NCBI RefSeq assembly: GCF_000788395.1
Contig: NZ_CP009888.1
Location: 2,810,001-2,874,000 of the forward strand
Length of the DNA stretch: 64,000 bases
Reading direction: 5' to 3'
Source of the DNA: Pseudoalteromonas piratica
Lineage (GTDB): Bacteria; Pseudomonadota; Gammaproteobacteria; Enterobacterales; Alteromonadaceae
Position numbers and translations under genes: made by a program. How positions within the stretch are numbered: position 1 is the first letter of the stretch; each line of letters starts with the position of its first letter. Under the pieces are notes generated by a model. That model ran no database searches. It was not told the origin of the DNA and was given only the letters and a program-made list of their open reading frames with translations. Shown piece by piece: positions 45,495-55,127 of this stretch.

Positions 45495-48245
45495 ATGCTT
45501 ACTAACAAGGTTTTATCACTCAAGGCTATCCATACTATAAATGTGACTGCCTTTATGGTTTTCGTATTCTCCCTCTATATGTCGTTAAATAGCTTTATTA
45601 ATCTAAATGCTAATGAACCAAAACCTCCGACTTATAGTAAAGCTGATTTAGAAGCGATCGCTGATAAAGTTGATAGGCCTTTAGTGGATGCAATTACTCG
45701 TTTTGGTTTTAATAACGCCATCCAAATTATCCACTCTTTGAAAGCCGTAGATAAAGAACTCGATTACTACCTGTTTAACCTTAAACGAGACAAGTTACAG
45801 CTTATTAGTAAAACGGGTGGAGATATCACTGATCCTGAAAACAAAAACAGTGCAGTAGAAAATGATAGCACCATCATAATTAACCAACAGCTTATCCTCG
45901 ATAATAAAGTGCATGGTCTTCTTGTTATTGAATTTCAAAAGCCATCTCAAATTATCACTGTTGCAACCTCATCTTCAGCAGCTTATGTATGGGCGGTAAT
46001 CGCATTAATTTCTGGTGCCTTTTGTTTAACCTTCTTACCCACTGCACTGACGCGAAAGATCGTTGCCCACACCAATAAACTTGATAACGAAATTGCTATG
46101 ATTACTGAAAAAGGTGATTATCAACTGCGTGTCGACACTGATATCGGTTTAGGCCTCGCGCCGACAGCTGAACGTGTAAACCTTTTGCTTGATGCAGTTA
46201 ATAAAAGTGAGCAACTGCACATTAAAGCAGAAAATGAGTTGCAAGCATTACAATCGAGCCTAGAACATCAAGTGGTATCGCGAACTCATGAACTAGAAAA
46301 AGCAATCAAAGTTGCTGAGCGTGCTAATGATGCGAAAACAACATTCTTAGCAACCATGAGTCATGAAATAAGAACTCCCATGAACGGTGTGATTGGAACT
46401 ATCGACCTGTTACGGAATACCTCATTGAGTGGTTCGCAACATCGCTTAAGCAGCATTATTCGAGAATCTGCATTTTCACTACTGGGGATCTTGGATGATA
46501 TTTTAGACTTCTCAAAAATAGAGGCTGGTAAGCTCACTGTTGAAAACAAACCATTTAGTGTTGTCAGTGTCGTTGAAGAAGTAGCCAAAGTGATGAGCTC
46601 AATTGCCCATAAGAGCAATTTAGAATTATCACTATATATTGACCCTGAAATCCCTGAATCGGTTCTCGGTGATGCCGTTCGCGTTCGCCAGGTCATTTAT
46701 AACCTGTGTTCAAACGCTATCAAGTTCACTCAAACCAGCGATGATACGCAAGGCCAAGTGAGCATAGAAGCAAAACTAACCTCAAACAGCCATGACTTTG
46801 ACACCATCGATTTTATTATTAGCGATAATGGTAAAGGCATGGATAAAGCACAGCTTGCCCGAATATTTCAGCCATTTAGCCAAGCAGAAGAAAGTATTAC
46901 ACGCGAATATGGCGGTACTGGTTTAGGACTTTCTATTTGTAAAAGTTTAACAGAACTTATGTACGGTAATATCCGCGTAAGCTCAGAGCTTGGACTTGGT
47001 AGTGAGTTTATTGTAAGAATCCCATTTACCAAAGATGAAGAGGCCGCTAAAGGTCATCGCGGTCGCCTACAAAAGCGGCGCGTTGCTTTATTCAGCCCTG
47101 TTGAAAAAAATAAAGAGCGATTACGCGCTTATTTGTCTTATTTAGGCGCCGAAGTAACGCCTTTTAATCAAATTTCTGACGAATTATCAGAGTGGCAATT
47201 AAAGCAAGGTATGATTTGGGTGATCGATGGCACCTTTAATATGGAAGAAGCCAATACTATCCTTCGCAAAATAGCCTACAACCTAGAGACTCATAATCAA
47301 CAAGCAATTGTGCTTGGTCGTCTTACTGAAGCAAAGCTGAATTTAAAGAACCTCTTCTATTTATCTGCAATGCCGCTTTGCAAAAGTGCTTTTTTCAATT
47401 CGCTACTTATTGCTGCAGGTCTACAGTCGCCCAAAGTTATTAATACTAAACGTAAAATTAGCCCATTAACGAATGAGCAGTTTAAAGGACAGTGCCAAGT
47501 CCTATTAGTTGAAGATAACTTAATGAACCAACAGGTTATTTGCGATCAACTTAATTTATTAGGTTACAGTGTTGATATTGCATCGAATGGCGAGGAAGGC
47601 TTTGAGATGTGGAAAAACGGCTGTTATGAATTTGTCTTAACGGACCTTCATATGCCAAAAATGTCTGGCTACGATTTGGCGCGCCAAATTCGACAAGAAT
47701 CACCTTATCGCAAAGATTTAAAAAATAACACAACCATAGTTGCCATCACTGCAAATGCACTGAAAGGTGAACGAGAAAAATGCATTGAAGGTGGCATGAA
47801 TGATTACATTACCAAGCCCGTTGAGCTAAATGTACTCGAAGAATTAATGGAAAAGTGGCTGCCCAGAACGCAATTGCAAACCAGTAGCACGCCTATTCTG
47901 ATTGAAAAACTGGTTGGTTATGTGGGTGAAGATATCGCACAACACAAGCATTACCTCGAGATGTTCGCAAAACACGGGCAAGATCTCGCATTCGATATTT
48001 CTCGTGCGCTCAAACAAGAGGATACTGAACAAGCAGGAAAACTCGCGCACCAATTAAAATCCACAGCAAATACCATTGGTGCTATTAACGTTGCCGAAGC
48101 GGCAAACGCTATTGAAACGCTAGTGAATCAAGAACGTGAAATATCCAGTATTACTCTTACTCATTATGCTGATGAGTTAGAACGAAGTTTTTTCGAAGCG
48201 AATGAGTTTATTCATGATTACTTAAACAATAATCTTAAAAGCTAA
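45495..48245 (+). CDS. Hybrid sensor histidine kinase with receiver and Hpt domains
   Basis: A 916-residue inner-membrane phosphorelay kinase. In order: membrane segment (about 13-35), periplasmic sensor region (about 36-160), second membrane segment (about 163-187), linker with coiled coil, HisKA with His290 in MSHEIRTPMNG, HATPase (DNGKGMD, GGTGLGLSICKSL), a degenerate receiver-like segment (about 525-645) lacking an aspartate pocket, a true receiver (VLLVEDNLMNQ, Asp717 in LTDLHMPKMSG, ITKP), and a C-terminal Hpt with His852 in LAHQLKSTANTIGA. The overall layout is BarA-like, but the sequence is not close enough to name it. AAGG precedes the ATG. No response regulator gene is adjacent. Confidence 0.9.
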   Translation: MLTNKVLSLKAIHTINVTAFMVFVFSLYMSLNSFINLNANEPKPPTYSKADLEAIADKVDRPLVDAITRFGFNNAIQIIHSLKAVDKELDYYLFNLKRDKLQLISKTGGDITDPENKNSAVENDSTIIINQQLILDNKVHGLLVIEFQKPSQIITVATSSSAAYVWAVIALISGAFCLTFLPTALTRKIVAHTNKLDNEIAMITEKGDYQLRVDTDIGLGLAPTAERVNLLLDAVNKSEQLHIKAENELQALQSSLEHQVVSRTHELEKAIKVAERANDAKTTFLATMSHEIRTPMNGVIGTIDLLRNTSLSGSQHRLSSIIRESAFSLLGILDDILDFSKIEAGKLTVENKPFSVVSVVEEVAKVMSSIAHKSNLELSLYIDPEIPESVLGDAVRVRQVIYNLCSNAIKFTQTSDDTQGQVSIEAKLTSNSHDFDTIDFIISDNGKGMDKAQLARIFQPFSQAEESITREYGGTGLGLSICKSLTELMYGNIRVSSELGLGSEFIVRIPFTKDEEAAKGHRGRLQKRRVALFSPVEKNKERLRAYLSYLGAEVTPFNQISDELSEWQLKQGMIWVIDGTFNMEEANTILRKIAYNLETHNQQAIVLGRLTEAKLNLKNLFYLSAMPLCKSAFFNSLLIAAGLQSPKVINTKRKISPLTNEQFKGQCQVLLVEDNLMNQQVICDQLNLLGYSVDIASNGEEGFEMWKNGCYEFVLTDLHMPKMSGYDLARQIRQESPYRKDLKNNTTIVAITANALKGEREKCIEGGMNDYITKPVELNVLEELMEKWLPRTQLQTSSTPILIEKLVGYVGEDIAQHKHYLEMFAKHGQDLAFDISRALKQEDTEQAGKLAHQLKSTANTIGAINVAEAANAIETLVNQEREISSITLTHYADELERSFFEANEFIHDYLNNNLKS

Positions 48246-48267
48246 ACTATTTTTAAAAACTAATTAG

Positions 48268-48295
48268 AAAAGGCGCCTATTTGGCGCCTTTTTTA
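48268..48295 (+). terminator. Bidirectional terminator between the hybrid kinase and yggX
   Basis: A perfect AAAAGGCGCC / GGCGCCTTTT stem with a 5-nt loop and T-runs, overlapping the last codons of convergent yggX. Confidence 0.88.
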
Positions 48296-48565
48296 TTTTT
48301 CTACTGGTTTGTAACCTTCGATTTCAACATCTTTGTTTTCAAATAAGAAACCAACCATTTGCTCTTCTAAGAAAGTTCTATGTTCTGGATCCATCATATT
48401 AAGATGCTTTTCATTAATCAGCATAGTTTGTTTGTGTTGCCACTCAGCCCATGCTTCTTTACAAATATTGTTAAAAATACGCTCGCCAACTTCACCCGGA
48501 TAAAGTTGGAAATCTAAGCCATCGGCTTCTTTTTGTAATTTTTGACAAAAAACTGTACGTGCCAT
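48293..48565 (-). CDS. yggX: Fe(2+)-trafficking / oxidative-protection protein YggX
   Basis: A 90-residue protein starting [19 protein letters not shown], the family start with its conserved Cys7; four in-frame codons upstream are ignored. YggX is linked to iron handling and protection of Fe-S enzymes from oxidation. It lies 31 bases after mutY, an Fe-S glycosylase, as in enterobacteria. Confidence 0.95.
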   Translation of the reverse strand: MARTVFCQKLQKEADGLDFQLYPGEVGERIFNNICKEAWAEWQHKQTMLINEKHLNMMDPEHRTFLEEQMVGFLFENKDVEIEGYKPVEK

Positions 48566-48596
48566 AATCAATCTCACTCTAATCTTTGGGTGCAGT

Positions 48597-49655
48597 TTAC
48601 CCTTTTCTGGATAAAGTTTTAATAATTTTCTTAGTGGGAGTCGCTAAACCTACTTGCTGCTGATCAAACAAATTAAATGCAAGCACTTCTTTTTCTGCCA
48701 CTTGCATCGGCATTGTTTCAACATTAATAACCACTGGCGTAATCATTAAGTTAAAATGACTGAAAACATGCTTAAACTCAGGTAGTAATGTCTTTTCACC
48801 CTTTAAGTTTAAGCTCGTCATCCAATTATCTAACTCAGCTTCATTTGTAAACTCAAAGAAGCCAAACAATCCACCCCAAATACCAGAAGACGGGCGTTTT
48901 TCCATTAGCACTTCATTTTTTGATTTAACAATCGCCATTAAACAGAATTTTGTTGGATTCGTTTTCTTTGGTTTAGGGTTAGGAAATTCTTTTACTTTAT
49001 TAGCTTTATATGCACCGCATTTGTCAATTAACGGGCAAGGGTCACAATCAAATTTAGTACGCGAGCAAAGGCTTGCACCTAAGTCCATCATTGCTTGGTT
49101 AAACTCAACTACATTTCCTTTGGGCGTGATTTGATCAGATAATTGCCACAAAAGATTCTCTACCTTCTTTTCGCCATACCAACCAGACACCATAAAAAAA
49201 CGTGCTAAAACCCGTTTTACGTTGCCATCTAAAATAGGATGATGTTGCCCAAGTGACAGTGACAAAATAGCCCCAGCAGTTGAACGACCAATGCCAGGTA
49301 AAGCAATTACTTCATCAATATTCGTTGGGAACTTCCCTTGGTACTTCTCAACAATGATCTTGGCAGCTTTATGTAAGTTACGAGCTCGTGCGTAGTAACC
49401 CAAACCAGTCCAATGGTGCAATACTTTATCTTCATCCGCCTCTGCTAAAGACTCAACCGTTGGAAAACTTGCCATAAAACGTTCGAAATATGGGATAACC
49501 GTTATTACTTGCGTTTGCTGCAACATAATTTCAGATACCCACACTTTGTATGGCGTTTTCGCTAGCTGCCAAGGTAATGTTTTTCGACCATATAAGTGAT
49601 ACCAATCAACAACTTGATCCGCAAACCACTTACTTTCATGTTTCTCTATTTTCAC
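48597..49655 (-). CDS. mutY: A/G-specific adenine DNA glycosylase
   Basis: MutY removes adenine mispaired with 8-oxoguanine. The 352-residue protein has the helix-hairpin-helix [15 protein letters not shown], the catalytic region MDLGASLC (Asp), and the [4Fe-4S] cysteines spaced C-x6-C-x2-C-x5-C at [19 protein letters not shown]-terminal NUDIX-like 8-oxoG recognition domain follows (about 225-350). Translation starts at GTG with AGGG upstream. It is divergent from trmB and followed by yggX. Confidence 0.96.
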   Translation of the reverse strand: MKIEKHESKWFADQVVDWYHLYGRKTLPWQLAKTPYKVWVSEIMLQQTQVITVIPYFERFMASFPTVESLAEADEDKVLHHWTGLGYYARARNLHKAAKIIVEKYQGKFPTNIDEVIALPGIGRSTAGAILSLSLGQHHPILDGNVKRVLARFFMVSGWYGEKKVENLLWQLSDQITPKGNVVEFNQAMMDLGASLCSRTKFDCDPCPLIDKCGAYKANKVKEFPNPKPKKTNPTKFCLMAIVKSKNEVLMEKRPSSGIWGGLFGFFEFTNEAELDNWMTSLNLKGEKTLLPEFKHVFSHFNLMITPVVINVETMPMQVAEKEVLAFNLFDQQQVGLATPTKKIIKTLSRKG

Positions 49656-49818
49656 GCACGACCCTAAATAGAATTGATTTAAATCGTCGCCAGTCTATTA
49701 AGGCAGATTGAAAATTCAAGCAATTGTTGTGATTTATGATAAAAAAGCGGCAGCTATACTTGAGCTAAACCCAACTTACGGGGATAATACGCCCCCAAAT
49801 TTTCAACGTCGGTGAGAT

Positions 49819-50544
49819 ATGAGCGAAACATCTAAAACTGCTTTAGAGCAAGCAGAACAAGAAGGTAAATACATTCGTAAAGTTCGTAGTTTTGTAAAAC
49901 GCGAAGGGCGTTTGACAAAAGGGCAAGCAAAAGCACTTGAAGATAACTGGCCAACAATGGGATTAAACCATCAAGATGGCCTGCTTGATTTCACCAAAGT
50001 GTTTGGTAATGACAACCCTGTTGTACTTGAGATTGGCTTTGGTATGGGTAAGTCATTAGTTGAAATGGCAAAGAATGCACCAAATACTAACTTTATCGGT
50101 ATTGAAGTTCACCGACCTGGTGTGGGTGCATGTTTAATGGATGCAAGCGAAGCGGGCGTAACAAACTTACGTGTTTATGAGCACGATGCTGTTGAAGTAC
50201 TAGCGGACTGCATTGCCGATAGTTCACTTGCTAAATTACAACTATTTTTCCCTGACCCATGGCACAAAAAACGCCATCATAAGCGCCGTATTGTTCAACC
50301 TGAATTCGTTGAAAACCTTCGCAGTAAACTGAAAATTGGCGGTGTGTTTCATATGGCCACTGATTGGGAAAACTACGCTGAGCACATGCTAGAAGTGATG
50401 ACTGCGGCTGAGAAATTTAAAAACCAATCGGAAACTAACGATTACATGCCGCGACCGGACGACCGTCCACTGACTAAATTCGAACAGCGTGGCCACCGTT
50501 TAGGTCATGGTGTTTGGGATTTAATGTTCGAAAGAAAGGTATAA
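49819..50544 (+). CDS. trmB: tRNA (guanine-N7-)-methyltransferase
   Basis: TrmB makes m7G46 in tRNA from SAM. The 241-residue protein has the SAM motif [30 protein letters not shown], and the characteristic [23 protein letters not shown] catalytic stretch. It is divergent from mutY, a conserved arrangement, and is followed 3 bases later by rsmC. Confidence 0.96.
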   Translation: MSETSKTALEQAEQEGKYIRKVRSFVKREGRLTKGQAKALEDNWPTMGLNHQDGLLDFTKVFGNDNPVVLEIGFGMGKSLVEMAKNAPNTNFIGIEVHRPGVGACLMDASEAGVTNLRVYEHDAVEVLADCIADSSLAKLQLFFPDPWHKKRHHKRRIVQPEFVENLRSKLKIGGVFHMATDWENYAEHMLEVMTAAEKFKNQSETNDYMPRPDDRPLTKFEQRGHRLGHGVWDLMFERKV

Positions 50545-50547
50545 GCT

Positions 50548-51570
50548 ATGTTATCAGCTGCCAGCCAAGTATTAATTCGTAATCAAGAATACTTAGAAGC
50601 CGAATCTGTTTTATTAGTAAACCATTTGAATGATGGCTTTGCTGAGCAGCTGTGTACTCTATACCCCAATGCTAAAATAACCGCATTTACTAGCATATTA
50701 ACTAATCAAGCTGATGCCAAACACGCAAACTTTGAACAAGTAGTAGCAGCCGAACTGCCGCAAGGGCCGTTTGATTTAGTAGTACTTTATTACCCTAAAG
50801 CTAAAGCTGAAGCACAGATGCTTTTGGACAATATTCGCGCTATTAGTACTGATTCAACGCGTTTATTGGTGGTTGGCGAAAATAAAGGCGGCGTTAAATC
50901 AGCTATCAAGCAACTGAAAGACGATGCGCAATTTTCACGTAAAGTTGATTCAGCACGCCACTGCAGTTTGTTTCAGTTCTCAGGTTTAGCTTTAAACCCT
51001 GATTTCCAACTAGCTAACTATGCTAAGCAATTTGAAATCAATGTAGCTGGAACGCCGCTCAGCTTAGTCACTTTGCCAGGTGTATTTAGTCATGGTGAGC
51101 TTGATAAAGGCACTGAGATACTGCTTGAAACAATCAAACTAAATAATCCTAAAAGGTTACTGGATTTTGCCACCGGCTGTGGTGTGATCTCTACATTTTT
51201 AGCCAAACATAATTCACAGTGTCAGATTGTTGCATCAGACGTAAGTGCTCTTGCACTTGCGGCTGCTCAATTAACCTTCGCCCAAAACGGCGTTCATGCG
51301 GAGCTAAAACTAGCTGACGGTATTTCATCAATTGACGCTAAATTTGATTATATTGTGTCAAATCCGCCGTTTCACACAGGACTTGCTACCAATTACGACA
51401 TCACCCAACTGTTTATTGCGGATGCAAAAAAGCGATTAAACAAACATGGTGAATTACTTATTGTTGCCAATAGTTTTTTACCCTACGCGGACGCACTAAC
51501 GAGTGAATTTGGCAGCTTTAAAAAGCTTGAAGATAATAAAAAGTTTACAATTTATTCCGCTACAGCCTGA
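50548..51570 (+). CDS. rsmC: 16S rRNA m2G1207 methyltransferase RsmC
   Basis: RsmC methylates G1207 of 16S rRNA in the 30S subunit. The 340-residue protein has the two-domain RsmC form: a degenerate N-terminal methyltransferase-like half, and an active C-terminal half with LLDFATGCGVISTFLA and the NPPF motif (DYIVSNPPFHTGL) for exocyclic amine methylation. It is probably cotranscribed with trmB. Its last 19 bases overlap the convergent gene on the minus strand. Confidence 0.93.
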   Translation: MLSAASQVLIRNQEYLEAESVLLVNHLNDGFAEQLCTLYPNAKITAFTSILTNQADAKHANFEQVVAAELPQGPFDLVVLYYPKAKAEAQMLLDNIRAISTDSTRLLVVGENKGGVKSAIKQLKDDAQFSRKVDSARHCSLFQFSGLALNPDFQLANYAKQFEINVAGTPLSLVTLPGVFSHGELDKGTEILLETIKLNNPKRLLDFATGCGVISTFLAKHNSQCQIVASDVSALALAAAQLTFAQNGVHAELKLADGISSIDAKFDYIVSNPPFHTGLATNYDITQLFIADAKKRLNKHGELLIVANSFLPYADALTSEFGSFKKLEDNKKFTIYSATA

Positions 51571-52007
51571 TTTTTTCCAAGCATTAGCAATCTTGTTGGA
51601 TAGCGTTTGGTATGCTCTTTTAATTGTCCGAGTTTAAGTGCTTTTTGATTTACTCTTGTATTAGCTAGGTAAAGTTGCCCTCTTTTAACAAAATAAAAAG
51701 CGTTCTGCTCTGCGAACTCTGCAAAACGCTTGATTTGGCTTAGATTTTTTACCTGAAATACAAGCGTTAACTCTCTGTAATCCATACTCTCTGAGCCACC
51801 CCAAACCTGATAATATTTTATTCCTTTAAGTGCAAGATGCTTAGTAACTTTTCTTGCTAGCAGTCGATTTTGTAACCTTGTGCGTTTCACGCCATTAGCA
51901 TTCCACACACTCAATAACATGGTAATCGAGCCCGTTTTCTGCTGCCGTAAAGGTGTTAATGCTACCGATTGATAGATTTCCCAAAGTGAAGATTCGTTAT
52001 TTTCCAT
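51552..52007 (-). CDS. Small hypothetical protein, DUF3293-like
   Basis: A 151-residue basic protein with no signal peptide. The segments ITMLLSVWNANGVKRTRLQNRLLARKV and VFQVKNLSQIKRFAEFAEQNAFYFVKRGQLYL resemble the DUF3293 family (N-terminal NPxG-like turn, late FxxQNAF(Y/F) motif); the match is by eye. It overlaps the end of rsmC on the other strand by 19 bases. No ribosome binding site is clear at the ATG. Confidence 0.65.
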   Translation of the reverse strand: MENNESSLWEIYQSVALTPLRQQKTGSITMLLSVWNANGVKRTRLQNRLLARKVTKHLALKGIKYYQVWGGSESMDYRELTLVFQVKNLSQIKRFAEFAEQNAFYFVKRGQLYLANTRVNQKALKLGQLKEHTKRYPTRLLMLGKNQAVAE

Positions 52008-52149
52008 ATATCTGTTGATAAACTACTCATATAGCGTCTAAACTTGATTAGACGCCCTATCTAATTCTGTTAATCGCATTAATACAAAGATTTGCTTAAA
52101 AATAGTGGCCTCAGTAAGATGTAACTAACCCTGTAAAAAATAATGCAAT

Positions 52150-53802
52150 ATGCCTAATTCTCATAAAACAATAACAATTAGAAAGGCGCTAAGCCGAGCG
52201 GTGATTGTCATCACCTCTTTAAGCATACTGCTTTCTGTCATTGTAAGTACAGTGATAGACGTCTCGAATCAAAAAAAGAACCTGATTGAAGAGCTTAATA
52301 CGTTAGCTGGTATCATTTCTTTTAATGCTTACGTACCGCTTGTTTTTGTTGACAAAGATGAAATGCAAAAGCAATTAAAAGCTTATGAAAAAGTAGAGTA
52401 CATCAAGAATATTCATATCTATCAGGTTGATGATTTCACAGGCACAATTTCACTTTTCGCAACCTACGACACAGGCAAAAACCCTCCTATCCCTTCTCGT
52501 GTAAAGAAGCTTTCAAACAAGGTGACCGCCAATGTTGAGGGGGATACAATTGAAGTTATCTATCCAATTCGTACCGATGATACTGAAGGCGCAATAAGTA
52601 CAACTCCGAAAATTGACGGCTATGTATATATACTCGGGACTGATCAACCAATTCAACGCGCACTTCAAAACAGGGTATCCATTGACATATTTGTTGGTCT
52701 GGTCATTTTAATTTCTGTATTACTTATAACACTTACCTTTCAGCGTCGATTTTCTCGACCAATTGAAGCACTCAGCGCTGTTGTAAAAGACGTATCTAAA
52801 AATAAAAATTACGATGTTATTGTACCTAATGCAAAAATTACTGAATTAGACTTATTGGCTAAAAGCATCAACACTCTATTTGCACGCACACTGGCACAAC
52901 TCGAGCGACAAAAGAAAGATGAACAAGAAATTAGGCAGCTCAACCAAAACCTTGAGATGAAAGTTAATCAGCGGACGATTGCTTTGAAAGAAGCAAACCA
53001 AGAGCTGCTTAGCACGTTAGAGCGTATGCACCAATATCAAACCAAAATTGTCGAAAACGAAAAGATGGCTTCGCTTGGTCAAATGGTTGCAGGTGTTGCT
53101 CATGAAGTTAATACACCGCTAGGTCTTGGCATAACTGGCTCGACTTTACTCAAGGATAAACTGGAAGAATTAAAATCCCATTTCGATAATAAAACTCTGA
53201 CTTCTTCACATATGAGCCGTTTTATTGAGGATGGTGTTGAAAACTTAGATTTGATTTACCGTAATCTAAATCGTGCTGCAGAACTTGTATCTAGTTTTAA
53301 ACAGCTTGCTGTTACCCATGAAACCCAAGAGGGTAAAAGGATCAACTTGTGTTTATTTACGCAAGAGGTTATTTCCACTTTAACAGGCGAATTAGCAAAG
53401 TTCCCTCATAAAGTGTCTGTTGAAGGGGATAACACCTTGGAGGTTTGGACTAAGCCCCCTGTTGTGCAGCAAATTATAGAGAATTTAATCAGCAACAGCT
53501 TAATTCATGCTTTTAATGCCGAGCAACATGGCAATATTGTTATTACAATCTCTCAAAATAACAATAATGCAATTATTGACTATCAAGATGACGGTAATGG
53601 CGTACCTATCAATATTCGCAATCGTATTTTCGATCCATTTGTTACAACCCGTCGTGGTGAAGGTGGCAGCGGATTGGGTATGCACCTCGTTTATAACCTT
53701 GTTACGCAAGCACTTGATGGCAGTATTAAGCTTGACACTGAAGCAACCAAAGGCGCTCATTTTGTCATAGAAATTCCCATTGCAGAGGGGGATTTCTCAT
53801 GA
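52150..53802 (+). CDS. CHASE8-like sensor histidine kinase coupled to YfiR
   Basis: A 550-residue sensor kinase: membrane segment (about 18-40), periplasmic domain (about 45-150), second membrane segment (about 178-197), HAMP (RRFSRPIEALSAVVKDVSK), coiled coil, HisKA with His318 in GVAHEVNTPLG, and HATPase (NLISNSLIHA, DDGNGVP, GEGGSGLGMHLVYNL). The periplasmic part (LNTLAGIISFNAYVPLVFVD through KNIHIYQ) has the pattern of CHASE8, the sensor found in YfiN-type diguanylate cyclases. There is no GGDEF domain. The next gene, yfiR-like, overlaps by ATGA. A cognate regulator is not in the operon; arcA follows downstream on the same strand. Family is firm, signal and target unknown. Confidence 0.88.
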   Translation: MPNSHKTITIRKALSRAVIVITSLSILLSVIVSTVIDVSNQKKNLIEELNTLAGIISFNAYVPLVFVDKDEMQKQLKAYEKVEYIKNIHIYQVDDFTGTISLFATYDTGKNPPIPSRVKKLSNKVTANVEGDTIEVIYPIRTDDTEGAISTTPKIDGYVYILGTDQPIQRALQNRVSIDIFVGLVILISVLLITLTFQRRFSRPIEALSAVVKDVSKNKNYDVIVPNAKITELDLLAKSINTLFARTLAQLERQKKDEQEIRQLNQNLEMKVNQRTIALKEANQELLSTLERMHQYQTKIVENEKMASLGQMVAGVAHEVNTPLGLGITGSTLLKDKLEELKSHFDNKTLTSSHMSRFIEDGVENLDLIYRNLNRAAELVSSFKQLAVTHETQEGKRINLCLFTQEVISTLTGELAKFPHKVSVEGDNTLEVWTKPPVVQQIIENLISNSLIHAFNAEQHGNIVITISQNNNNAIIDYQDDGNGVPINIRNRIFDPFVTTRRGEGGSGLGMHLVYNLVTQALDGSIKLDTEATKGAHFVIEIPIAEGDFS

Positions 53803-54305
53803 GATTACTGTTAATTTTCTGTATTTTGGTTGCTAGTACTAATGTAGTAGCAAAAACAGCAGAGCAATTACGGGCAGCCTACCTCATCCAGATCCCAGCC
53901 TTTGTTAGGTATACAAATGCGACAGATAAGCCTTTTAAAGTTACTTATTGCTTTGCAGAACAATTAGGTAAAGTAGGCGGATTAATAGACACACAAAAAG
54001 CAGTGTTAAAAGAACGAATCAACTTCGATCTAATGGTTGTGACCCCCTCTAAAGATAGTTTGCAACAATGCACCTATTTGTATCTAGCAAAAAACACAGA
54101 AAGCATTGAAAGTTACCTTGAAAACGCCGATGCGAAAACCATCGCAATAGGTGAAGAGGAATCTGTTCTAGTTAAGGGCGCACTCATGGCTCTGGTGCAA
54201 GAACAAAAGAAAATCCGCATTCACATCAACCGCTCTAAACTGGATGAAAATACGGTTAGTTTTAACGCTCGCCTGCTCTCCCTTGCAAAAGTAAAAAACT
54301 ATTAA
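53799..54305 (+). CDS. YfiR/HmsC-family periplasmic regulator (DUF4154)
   Basis: A 168-residue exported protein: signal peptide to about VVAKT, then the DUF4154 fold with the late INRSKLDENTVSFNARLLSLAKV motif. In Pseudomonas YfiR binds the CHASE8 periplasmic domain of the cyclase YfiN and keeps it inactive until released by YfiB or redox cues. Two cysteines (in TYCFAEQ and QQCTYLY) could allow disulphide-based control. Translation is coupled to the histidine kinase by ATGA overlap, with GAGGGG upstream, so the likely partner here is the kinase. Confidence 0.88.
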   Translation: MRLLLIFCILVASTNVVAKTAEQLRAAYLIQIPAFVRYTNATDKPFKVTYCFAEQLGKVGGLIDTQKAVLKERINFDLMVVTPSKDSLQQCTYLYLAKNTESIESYLENADAKTIAIGEEESVLVKGALMALVQEQKKIRIHINRSKLDENTVSFNARLLSLAKVKNY

Positions 54306-54413
54306 AGCTCACGCAGCCCGAAAACTTGTTTACTAAACTGATAGCCCCTATAATCCTAAATTGTAAGTAATTACTGAAAATAATTTTAATTTACCTATAA
54401 GGGTTAAATAAGA

Positions 54414-55127
54414 ATGCAGACGCCTGTGATTTTAATCGTCGAAGATGAAGACGTAACTAGGTTAAATCTTGTCAGCTTATTTGAAGCTGAAGGCTATAAA
54501 GTGCTTGAAGCCGTTGACGGTGAAGAAATGCACGAGCGTATTTCTCAAAATGATGATATTAACTTGGTAATTATGGACATCAATTTACCAGGGAAAAATG
54601 GTTTAATTCTGGCTCGTGAAATTCGTCAACAACGTAATATTGGCCTTATTTTCTTAACGGGCCGTGATAACGATGTAGATCGTATTCTTGGTTTAGAAAT
54701 TGGTGCCGACGACTACATTACCAAGCCTTTCAATCCTCGTGAGTTGACAATTCGTGCACGCAATTTATTAACGCGCACTAACTCAAGTGGAGAAGAAATC
54801 GAAAGCAATAGTTCTGGCGTGTTAACATTTAACGGTTGGGAACTAGACGAAAATAGCCGCTGTTTAACGTCACCAACGGGTGATGTGAAACGCTTACCGA
54901 AAGGCGAATATCGCGCTTTACGTTTAATGCTTGATGCGCCGGGTAGAATCTTTAGCCGCGAACAGCTTATTAAGCACATGACAGGCCGTGAACTTCGCGC
55001 CAATGACCGTACAGTTGATGTAACGATTCGTCGTATTCGTAAACATTTCGAAAGCGAAGCAAACACCCCAGAGCTTATCAGCACAATTCACGGTGAAGGC
55101 TATCGTTTTATTGGTAAGATTGATTAA
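54414..55127 (+). CDS. arcA: Aerobic respiration control response regulator ArcA
   Basis: ArcA is the OmpR-type regulator that represses aerobic metabolism genes when oxygen falls. The 237-residue protein is close to E. coli ArcA throughout: [11 protein letters not shown], the phospho-acceptor Asp in [28 protein letters not shown], and a winged-helix DNA-binding domain ([17 protein letters not shown]). AAGGG precedes the ATG. Its stop codon directly abuts that of arcB on the other strand, an arrangement that pairs the regulator with its kinase, although transcripts would converge. Confidence 0.95.
   Translation: MQTPVILIVEDEDVTRLNLVSLFEAEGYKVLEAVDGEEMHERISQNDDINLVIMDINLPGKNGLILAREIRQQRNIGLIFLTGRDNDVDRILGLEIGADDYITKPFNPRELTIRARNLLTRTNSSGEEIESNSSGVLTFNGWELDENSRCLTSPTGDVKRLPKGEYRALRLMLDAPGRIFSREQLIKHMTGRELRANDRTVDVTIRRIRKHFESEANTPELISTIHGEGYRFIGKID

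Noticed and set aside
45495..48245. Calling the hybrid kinase BarA
   Set aside because: Length and domain order agree, but the sensor and linker sequences do not resemble BarA closely and an extra degenerate receiver is present.
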